Below, in pieces: positions 6,375 through 13,760 of a stretch of DNA of 13,760 nt. Both the position numbers and the translations under genes were made by a program. Source of the stretch: Prasinococcaceae sp. CCMP 1430 (lineage: Eukaryota > Prasinodermophyta > Palmophyllophyceae > Prasinococcales > Prasinococcaceae). The first letter of the stretch is position 1. The number at the start of each line of letters is the position of its first letter. The DNA lies in NCBI GenBank assembly GCA_013416795.1, contig RQSC01000381.1:46590-60349 (forward strand), given 5' to 3'. The notes under the pieces are model-generated. The model was not told the DNA's origin and made no database searches. It was given only the letters and a program-made list of their open reading frames with translations.

Positions 6375-8908
6375 TCAGGCGGCGAGGAAGGGAGACTGAG
6401 GGCCGAACGCCATGCGCCGCGGGCGTGCCGGCGGGAATGGCGGATACCCGTTGACGCACACGAAGGCGTCGAAATTCTGCGCTGAGCACGTGCAGTTCGG
6501 CAGGTCGGGCAGCCTAGGAGAAGGAGCGCACCAGCCAACGCGTGTGGGCGTGTAAGCGTGTGTGCATGTGTGAGTGAGGGCGCTCGCGTGCGTGCGCAGG
6601 GGCGCGCGTGTACGCGCGCGTGATATGCGGCGCACCTCTCCTTGGAGTGCGGGTCGCAGCACAGCGCCAGCGCGGGGTCGCCGCCCTGCGCCATCTGGTT
6701 CTCGGGCGGTCGCTTGGCAAGCGTGGCCTCGTGCGCCGCGCGCGCCGCCTCGAAGGCCGCGCGCAGCGCCGCGTGCTCCGCGGAGGTCGCGTCGAGCGCA
6801 AAACGCTCCGATGGGTCCACCTCGAGGTCGAAGATGAGCGGCGGGTCGTGGAAAACGCCGTCGTCTTGCCAGCCGAGGTCGGCAAGATCCCATGGCGTGC
6901 GCTGCAAGTCCGATCCGTCGCTGGACGCCAGACCCCTGCCCACTACCCCCACGTCCGCGCCCATACCCCCCGCATCTCCCGTGTCCGCCGCCGTCGGATA
7001 GTACGGGCTGAATCCCGACGGCGAGATGGAGTTGGCGGTCACCCAGTGTATCTTGTGCCTCCCGCAGCGCATCGCCCACAGCCCCGGGCAGTTCGGGTGC
7101 TGCTCGGGGCACGCCGCGCCGGGAGTGCCTTTGTAGATGTACAGGCAGTCGTGGGGCGACCTCGCCACCGCGCCGGCGCTTAGGAGCAGCGCGCTAATGT
7201 CCCTGCCGTCGTACACGCGGTCCGCGGGGAGCTCCGCGCCGGCGAGCGCCATCGCGGTGGGGAAGATGTCGTAGGAGGCCGCCACCTCGTGCATATGCAC
7301 AAGGATCCCGGGCGCGTTCGTGCCGCGCCAGGTGTATGGGCGTCAGCGCGACGACTCTTCTGAAACTGAATCGGCCTAGTGCACACTCTCAAGTACATGC
7401 ACGTGCACACATGCACACACGACAAACACGCACATACGCACACGCACGCACGCACATAAACACACCTCGGCGATGACCGTCCCCGGCGCGATGGTGCCGC
7501 GCCAGTGCGCCACGCCTGGCACGCGTACGCCGCCCTCCCATGTCGTCTGCTTGCCCTCGCGCAGCAGGCCAGCGCTGCCACCGTCGAGGCCCTGCGTGAG
7601 CCACGGGCCGTTGTCGGAAGTGAACCACACCTGCGGGGCGCAGACGCGTGTGTGCGCGCGTGGGAGTCAGTGTGCCGTGCACGCAGGCGCGCTCGTTGGT
7701 GTGTGTGCTTGCACGTGTGCGCACGCGCGTATCCACACACCAGCGTGTCATCCATAGCGCCTGCACGCTCCAACGCGGCCATGACGCGCCCCACGGCGCC
7801 GTCCATCTCGGCGAGCGCGTCGCCGAAGGTGCCGCGGCGAGTGGCGCCGCAGTACGCCCTCGACGCGAAGTTGGGCGTGTGCACGTGCGAGAACGCCAGG
7901 TACAGGAAGAAGGGCGCCTCGCCGGCCGCGGCCTCCGCCACGAAGGTCTCGGCGAAGGCCGCTGAGAAAGGCGCCGTTCAGGGTCAGCGCCATGGAACCA
8001 CTTCACACACACGCTCACACGCTCACGCACACGCACACACAAGCGCACACACACACGCACGCACCGTATCGGTCCGTGAGGGCGTTGAGGTCGGCGGGCT
8101 GCTCGATCACCGTTCCGTTGGCGAGCAACGGTAGGGACGGGCCGCCGTACCCCGGCCGCCACGCCGACGCGCCCATGTCGACGGAGAAGGGCACGCCGAA
8201 GTAGCTGTCGAAGCCACGCTCGTGGGGCAGGCTGCCCGGCCGCTGGGTGACGCAGAGGAAGAGAGGTCTTAGGGTGAGTGGATTGCGTTGGGCTTCGCGT
8301 GCGCGCGCGCACACACACACACACATGTGCAGGTGCACACGCACGAACACACCTGTCCGAGGTGCCACTTCCCCGCCATCGCCGTCCGGTACCCCTCGTC
8401 CCGCAGCGCCTCCGCGAGCGTCACCTCGTCCCGCGGCAGCGCGCCCGCGGCGTCGGGGAGCAGCACGCCGCCGGTCCACCGGGCGCCCGCCATACCCGAG
8501 CGCACGGGCAGGCGCCCCGTGAGCAGCGCGGCGCGCGCGGGCGTGCACACGTGGAAGCCGCTGGGGAAGCGGGGCGCCTTTGCGGATGAGAGCTTGGCCT
8601 GGGGCTGCACGCACACACACGCACGCACACACACACATCCGTGTGTACACACACACGCACGCACACACACACCTGTAGAACTGCGTGAGTCGTGCGCCGC
8701 CCGCGGCGAGCGCGTCGATGTTCGGCGTGCGCAGCGTGGGGTGGCCCGCGTAGGCAGCGTCGCCGTAGCCCATGTCGTCCGCGAGCAGCACCACGAGGTT
8801 TGGGCGGCGCGCGTGTGGGAGGGCGGCGGTGCGCGTGTGCGTACACGCGAGCGCGAGCGCCAGCGCCAGCGCGGAGAGGGGCGGTAGGGCGGAAACCATG
8901 CCACGCAT
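6375..8908 (-). CDS. Arylsulfatase (ARSA-like), 7 exons, secreted
   Basis: Exons on the minus strand: 8908-8673, 8560-8353, 8242-8065, 7961-7741, 7630-7466, 7285-6636, 6513-6375. Joined, they encode 598 residues; an alternative start at 8899 gives 595. All introns are GT...AG with consistent phase. Residues 1-25 form a signal peptide. It hydrolyses sulfate esters. Active-site residues typical of arylsulfatases are all present: D44/D45 ([10 protein letters not shown]), C84 in CTPAR (the residue converted to formylglycine) with R88, K143 and H145 (KWHLG), H233 or H235 (FSHVHTP), D287/N288 (SDNGP) and K308, followed by WEGGVRVPG. Near the C-terminus, [10 protein letters not shown] matches the arylsulfatase A tail style. 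It probably acts in the lysosome or vacuole, or outside the cell, on sulfated polysaccharide or lipid. Exon 5 to 6 uses an unusual acceptor (CACGAG), the least certain junction. Confidence 0.88.
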
Positions 8909-9564
8909 TCGCGCGGCAGCACACACCCACACACACACAGGCGACGAGAACGACACACACACACACACGCACAGGCTCGCTAGCACTCAGATGCACACCT
9001 GTGCGTGCGTGCGTGTGCGCGTGTACGAGGCGGCCTCGCGCTCGCCGCGTGCGTGCGCACGAGCACGCGCGCTCGCTCTCTCGCTCACGCTCGCGCGCGT
9101 GTGCGTGCGCGTGCGTCCGTGCGCGTGGCCGCGGCGCGCGCTTGCGGCGCGCCCGGGTACGTGTGTGTGGCGCGTACAGGCACAACGCGCGCGCGCCGTG
9201 CCGCAACACCCTCCCGCCGGCTGCGGCCGGTTGCCACGTCAGCGCGGTCTGGGGGTCAACGCTGCTATATTCCGCGCTTTGTGAGGCGCGTGCAAAGTTG
9301 CGTGTGCGCGTGCGTGTGTGTGCGTGTGTGTGTGTGCACGTGTGCCGGGCACACACCACGCGCCACTCCGCGCGCGCGGCGCGGGGCGCGTGCGGCGTCG
9401 ATCGCGTCAACGCGCAGGCGCGGGGCCCTCGCGCACGCGCACGCGCACGCGCGCGCGCGCACATACGCGCGCAAGCGCGCATACCGACCGCACGCGTGCG
9501 CATACGCACACACACGCACACACACACAACCACACACGCACGCACGCACGCACGAGCGTGCGTG
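8909..9564. promoter_or_regulatory. Divergent promoter region of sulfatase and TBC genes
   Basis: 656 bp separate the two divergent start codons. CA-type microsatellites lie directly against both genes: 8919-8973 next to the sulfatase start and 9505-9553 next to the TBC start. A TG run at 9313-9344 is followed by the hairpin GTGTGC-CGG-GCACAC (9340-9354). A TATA-like CTATATT occurs at 9265-9271, on the plus strand about 295 bp before the TBC ATG. The CACGAG just before the TBC start resembles the acceptor used in sulfatase intron 5, so a 5' UTR intron is possible. No coding exon is supported here. Confidence 0.5.
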
Positions 9565-10399
9565 ATGGCCCTCGATGCCTACGGCTTCGAGGTCCCCGCC
9601 GACCTGCCTCCCTCCGCCTCGGCCGCGCGCGCGCGCAACGCCGCCAAGCGCGCCGAGCGCGCGCCGCGCTGCCTCCGCCCGCGCCGCCCCGCCCCCGCGC
9701 GCGGCAGCCGAGCGTGGAAGGTGCGCCAGGCGCACGCGCACGCGCACAACACACGCACACGCACACGCGCACGCAGACGCTCGCGCGCTCATGTGCGCAC
9801 GCGCGCATCTGACCACCCGCACAAGGAGCGCGCGCGCAAGGGCGTGCCGCCTCCGCTGCGCATGCACGCGTGGCTCGACGCCGCGGGGGCGGGCGCCGCG
9901 CCGGGGGAGTACGAGGCGCTCGTGGAGCGCGCCGAGAGACAGGACGAGGAGGAAGAGGTGCGTAAGGCGCACGCGCGCGTGAGGACAAACACGCGCGCGC
10001 ACACACGTGCACTCGCGCGGCTGACGCGAGCGCGCCCACGCACGAACGCGCACACACACGTGAACACATGCACGTACACCCACACGTACCCACACGCACA
10101 CACGGCAGGAGGAGGCTGCGAGCGCCGCGTCCGCGGCGACAACGTCAACGTCTGCGCCCGTGGACGGCGCCGCACCGCGGAGGCGCGTCGCGCGTGAGAT
10201 CGCCAACGACCTCGCGCGCACGTTCCCGTCGCACGCGTGGGTGGCATCCGACGAGGGGCAGGTGCGAAAGGCGTACCACATGAAACGCTCACACACACAC
10301 GCACACAAACACTCACGTGCGCGCGCTCGCGCTCGTGTACGTAGACCCGCGCGTGCACATGCGCATCGTACGCTTCCAAAACCGCACACACACGCACAC

Positions 10400-10452
<53 letters not shown>

Positions 10453-12243
10453 CGCCCTCACTTATATCTGACACACGCACACACCCCCGCACGGCCCCGC
10501 GCCCCTCTGCAACACCTTGTGGATCGCAGGAGGCGCTGCGCCGCGTGCTGCTCGCCGCGGCGGCGCACAACCCGCGTGTGGGGTACTGCCAGGGAATGAA
10601 CTTCGTCGCCGCGCTGCTGCTGCTGGTGTGCCGGGGGGCAGGTGCGGCGCGCGCGGCCGAGGGCGCGGGCGCACGTCTGGCGTGCGTTCGAACGCACGCA
10701 CGCATGCACGCACGCCCACAGACACCCACACCCACACATACACGCGCCAAAAAGCGCATACAGAATCGCGCGCCAAACACACAACACACACGTGCGCATG
10801 CGCGTGCTCGTGCGTCATACACGCGCACGCACACAAACCTTCGCATCTAACACACACACATTGACACACGCACGCACACACGCACACGCACACGCGCCCG
10901 CGCGCGCGCCAACTCGCAGCGCCCTCCGCGGACGGCTTCACGGTGCCCTCGGCGTCCGTGCACGGCGAGGAGGCGGCCTTCTGGCTCCTCTCGGCCCTGG
11001 TGGAGCGCGTGCAGTACGACGACTTGTACGCCGAGCACCTCCTGGGCTGCCAGGTGGGTTTTCGCGTGCGCGCCGTGCCTGCGCGTGCGCGCGCGCGTGT
11101 GTGTGCGCGGGCGCGCGTGCGTGCGTGCGTGTGTGTGTCGTGTTTGGGAGGCTGCCAGGGGGTGCACGTGTGCGCGTGCGTGCATGTGCGGCGCCACGCC
11201 CCCTGCGCACGCCTTCTGACTCGCGCGTGCGTGTATTTTGTGTGTGTGCGCGCGCACGCGTGACAGGTGGAGCTGCGCGTGCTCGAGGGGCTGCTGCACG
11301 ACAAGCTGCCACGCCTCGCCGAGCACCTCGATGCTATCAAGTGCGACCTCAAAACGCTCGCCACGGACTGGTTTCTCTGCGCATTCGCGCGATCGCTGCC
11401 TGCGGAGACGACGTGCCGCGTGTGGGACGCGCTCTACGCGGAGGGCGGGAAGGTCTGTGTGTGCGCGCGCGTATATGTGCGTGTGTGCACGTTTGCACGT
11501 GTGCACGCGCGCATGCGCGCGTGTGTGTTTGTGCTTGCGTGCATTCGCTGACTGTGTGCGCGCGTCTGCGCTCGCGTGCTACCAGGTGCTCTTCCGCGTG
11601 GCGCTGGCGCTGCTCGCCGACGCCGAGGACGCGCTGCTGGCCGCCCCCGGCGCTGGAGAGGCGTACGTGGCGCTGCGCGCGCACTGCGCGGCCTCCCACG
11701 ACGCCGATGCGCTGCTCGCGCGCGCCTTCGGCGGGCGCGCGCTCGGTGCGGCGCTCCCCGCGTGGCTGCCGGGGGGCGGCGTGTGCGGCTCGCTGCCCAT
11801 GCGGCGCATCGCGCGGGCGCGCGCGCTGAAGCGGATCGACGTGGAGAGAGAGCTCGTCGACGTGCACAGGCGCCGCGTTGAGTACAGGAGGCAGGCGGAG
11901 GACGAGAGACGGCGGCAGCAGGTGCGTGCGAGGGGGAGCGTGTGAGTGCGTGCGTGTTTGCAGGCGTTTGCTTGTGTGTGTGTGTACGCTTGTGCAGTCG
12001 AGATCACGTGTGTGTGTGCCCACGCACGCGGGCGCTGATGGTGCGATACCTACCCCGCAGGGCGCCAACGCCTCGCAGCGCCAGGCGGACATGGCGGGGC
12101 GCGAGTGGCGGCAGGAGGCACGCGCGGCCTCGCCTGTCTCCTCGCCGTCGCCGTCGTCCTCGCCCGCGCCAACGCCGCGCGGCTCGCGCGAGGCGGCGCC
12201 GCGCGCAGTGCGCGCGGTGGCAGACGGCGCCGCCGGCGAGTAA
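9565..12243 (+). CDS. TBC-domain Rab GTPase-activating protein, 8 exons
   Basis: Exons: 9565-9720, 9826-9957, 10109-10261, 10530-10641, 10920-11053, 11267-11452, 11586-11921, 12061-12243. Joined, they give 463 residues, all GT...AG and phase-consistent (phase 0 except intron 4, phase 1). The TBC domain spans about 55-310. It starts at KGVPPPLR, has the arginine finger in I127-x2-D130-x2-R133 and the glutamine finger in Y166-C-Q168-G, and continues with GEEAAFWLLSALVE, KLPRLAEHL, DWFLCAF and RVWDALYAEGGKVLFR. Both fingers are intact, so it should stimulate GTP hydrolysis by a Rab and so control membrane traffic. The style resembles the GRTP1/TBC1D2 group. A 31-residue acidic and Ala/Ser/Thr linker (91-121) interrupts the N-terminal lobe at the exon 2/3 junction. 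Residues 368-420 are a basic, helical tail and 424-463 are Ser/Pro/Ala-rich. The target Rab is unknown. Confidence 0.88.
10385..10451. repeat. CA run joined to a perfect (GT)25 run in TBC intron 3
   Basis: A CA-type run (10385-10399) is followed almost directly by an uninterrupted (GT)25 run (10401-10450), the longest pure microsatellite in the window. The two runs are complementary, so the pre-mRNA could form a CA:UG hairpin within the 268-nt intron 10262-10529. A CTGAC motif follows at 10468-10472, about 57 nt before the acceptor. Confidence 0.95.
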
Positions 12244-12497
12244 TACGCCGTGCTCTGCAACATACCCACAGCATGAGCGCGCACCCATACACACACGCAC
12301 ACACACGCAAACACACACACACGCGCGTACACACACGAGAAGTATCACGCGCCGCGCCCAATCGCCGCGGCCATCGCTGATTCCTACCGGAAGGCGCACG
12401 AAAATGCGCTTACAATGCGCACGCAGATGCTCGGCGGCACGTAGAGCGCACAGGACCTTGGTGTGTTGCACGAGGCACCGCTCGAGCGGGCGCGGGC
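12244..12497. other. Short convergent intergenic region
   Basis: 254 bp lie between the TBC stop and the ankyrin-MYND stop. A CA run at 12287-12335 comes first, then a less repetitive stretch. On the minus strand a TGTAA (plus strand 12410-12414) lies about 85 nt past the ankyrin-MYND stop. TGTAA is the polyadenylation signal of green algae. Its use here is only a guess, since the lineage is not established. Confidence 0.4.
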
Positions 12498-13631
12498 TCA
12501 CTCCTCGGGCGCCCTCGTCGAGCCCGTCCTCCCCGCGCACTCACGCTTGTGCTGGGGCCACGCCGCCACCTGGCACGCGCGGCTGCAGTAGCGGGGAGGG
12601 ACCACGTCGGCGCCCTCCTTCTTGGCTCTGCGGCAAGCGGAGCACGAGCGCAGCTTATCGCCCTCGGCCTTTGCCGCAGCGGAGGTCTTGCCGCAGTGCG
12701 CGCACGCGTGGCGCGGCGCATCGCGACTGCCGCCGCCGCGCGCTGCTGTACGCGCTAGCCCATCATGAGGGCGGCGGGGTAGGTAGCCCTGTTCGTAGCC
12801 TACCATGAGCATGGCGGTCTCAACGTTGCCTGATGCAATGGCGATGCTGGTTGCCGTCATGTCCTCGCTGGTAGTGAGAGACAAATCGGCGCCCGCCTCG
12901 ATCAGCATGCGGACGCAGTCGGTATGACCATACGCGGCTGCGACCATCAACTCAGTGCCCCGCGTCGGACCGCCGAGTCTGTCTATTTCCGCGCCCGCCT
13001 CGAGCAGCAGCCGGAGGCAGTCTGCTTTTCCATGTTTTGCCGCTGCATGCAGTGCCGAAATACCGTCGGCGTCGAGCTTGTTCGCGTCTGCGCCCGCCTC
13101 GAGCAGCACGCGCAGGCAGTCGGCGAAGCCCTGCGCTGCCGCGCCCATCATTGGAGATCCACCTTTAGCATCGACTGTGTTCTTGTCGGCACCCGCCTCG
13201 AGCAGCATCTTGACGCAGGCCGTGTGACCAAATCCCGCCGCGAAGTGCAGTGGAGTCTCGCCTACAACATTGGCTGCTTCCTTGTCGGCGCCGGCGTCGA
13301 GAAGGAGCCGCAGGCAGTCTGCCTCGCCATTTCCCGCCGCGACAATCATTGCAGAGTTGTCCATAGGAGTGCTCTCGGACCCATTCTTCTTGTTCACGTC
13401 AGCTCCGGCCTCGAGCAGCAGCCGAAGGCAGACTGGGTGGCCATTCATCGCCGCGTACATGACCGCAGTGGTGCCGTGCTCGTCGGCGTCGTCCTTGTTG
13501 ACACCCTCCGCGAGCAGCCGCTTGAGGTGGCCAGCGCGCCCCTCTGCCGCCGCGGCGCGCAGCAGCGCGGCGGCCTCGTCGCTACCTGCCGACCATGGGG
13601 GCGGTCCTCCTGCCGCCGTGCCGCCAGCCAT
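12498..13631 (-). CDS. Ankyrin-repeat protein with C-terminal MYND zinc finger
   Basis: A single-exon protein of 377 residues from ATG 13631. Residues 19-275 are about eight ankyrin repeats with the LLEAGAD signature, mostly at 33-residue spacing. A five-residue insertion around 84-89 (NGSESTPMD) lengthens one repeat. Residues 310-365 are a complete MYND finger with eight zinc ligands: C310, C313, C330, C333, C349, C353, H361 and C365, including YCSRACQ and the conserved tryptophan before the histidine. The spacer between the first two cysteine pairs is rather long (16 residues). MYND fingers bind proline-rich peptides in partner proteins. Ankyrin-MYND combinations occur in transcriptional and ciliary proteins and are common in algal genomes. 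It lies convergent to the TBC gene. It shares its repeat type with the ankyrin gene at 5474-6358. Specific role unknown. Confidence 0.88.
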   Translation of the reverse strand: MAGGTAAGGPPPWSAGSDEAAALLRAAAAEGRAGHLKRLLAEGVNKDDADEHGTTAVMYAAMNGHPVCLRLLLEAGADVNKKNGSESTPMDNSAMIVAAGNGEADCLRLLLDAGADKEAANVVGETPLHFAAGFGHTACVKMLLEAGADKNTVDAKGGSPMMGAAAQGFADCLRVLLEAGADANKLDADGISALHAAAKHGKADCLRLLLEAGAEIDRLGGPTRGTELMVAAAYGHTDCVRMLIEAGADLSLTTSEDMTATSIAIASGNVETAMLMVGYEQGYLPRRPHDGLARTAARGGGSRDAPRHACAHCGKTSAAAKAEGDKLRSCSACRRAKKEGADVVPPRYCSRACQVAAWPQHKRECAGRTGSTRAPEE

Positions 13632-13760
13632 GGCAACAGGCGCGCCCCGGCACGCGCCCTCGCTCGCGCGAGGCGGCGGCCCGCGGCGAGAGGGGCGGCA
13701 GGCCGCCCCTGCCTGCGCGCGCCGAGCCTGAGTGGAAGGGGGAGAGGCGAGGAGCGAGGC
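13632..13760. promoter_or_regulatory. Upstream region of the ankyrin-MYND gene
   Basis: 129 bp of very GC-rich DNA upstream of the ankyrin-MYND start. No TATA box, microsatellite or recognisable motif array is visible before the window ends. The promoter is probably at least partly here. Confidence 0.35.

Noticed and set aside
8561-8672. Using GTGCAG or GCCCCAG as the acceptor of sulfatase intron 1
   Set aside because: Both shift the frame and lose the CTPAR active-site motif. CCCCAG further on restores it exactly.
9265-10461. A 398-codon minus-strand frame across the TBC gene
   Set aside because: It is made of repeat-derived Cys/Val/His/Thr stretches and Arg/Ala-rich sequence, and it crosses four introns and exons of a well-supported plus-strand gene.
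1-13760. tRNA, rRNA, insertion sequences or bacterial operon signals
   Set aside because: None could be recognised by eye on either strand. A tRNAscan or Rfam search was not possible, so small RNA genes cannot be fully excluded.

Overview
The window looks like nuclear DNA from a GC-rich eukaryotic microbe, most likely a marine alga (haptophyte-like or pelagophyte-like). This is inferred from gene families and gene structure, not from a marker. The reasons are: two genes with short GT...AG introns that reconstruct cleanly to conserved protein families; ankyrin, MYND and TBC proteins; a secreted animal-type arylsulfatase; and very dense CA/TG microsatellites in introns and between genes. I saw no bacterial operon, ribosome binding site, IS element, CRISPR array or tRNA.

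Layout from left to right. 1-657 has no confident gene but holds an 89-bp-period direct duplication (534-688). 658-1020 (-) is a weak single-exon ORF whose C-terminal tail is encoded in that duplication. 1041-1230 is a TG-rich microsatellite. 1278-2276 (-) is an intronless cupin protein with a G-quadruplex-type tract just upstream and a CA array beyond it. 2674-2762 holds four copies of TGCGTTTTGACGT. 3127-4908 (-) is a fusion of a putative GNAT-like region, ankyrin repeats and a C2HC zinc finger. 5474-6358 (+) is an ankyrin-repeat protein divergent from it. 6375-8908 (-) is a seven-exon arylsulfatase-A-like gene converging on the ankyrin gene with only 16 bp between stop codons. 9565-12243 (+) is an eight-exon TBC-domain Rab GTPase-activating protein. 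12498-13631 (-) is an ankyrin-MYND protein convergent with the TBC gene.

The genes do not form an obvious pathway. Three carry ankyrin repeats, and two of these (5474-6358 and 12498-13631) share the same 33-residue repeat type and are probably paralogous. The sulfatase and the cupin protein appear to enter the secretory system, and the TBC protein would act on Rab-controlled membrane traffic, but no functional link is shown by the sequence.

The most distinctive property is the intron design. All 13 reconstructed introns are short (103-278 nt) and mostly filled with CA/TG/CG dinucleotides, and 12 of 13 start with GTG rather than GTA. Eight contain CTGAC, a possible branch-point motif. No clearly novel system is proven here. 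The best leads are this intron design, the four-copy TGACGT motif array, the GNAT-ankyrin-zinc-finger fusion, and the orphan ORF with a duplicated tail.
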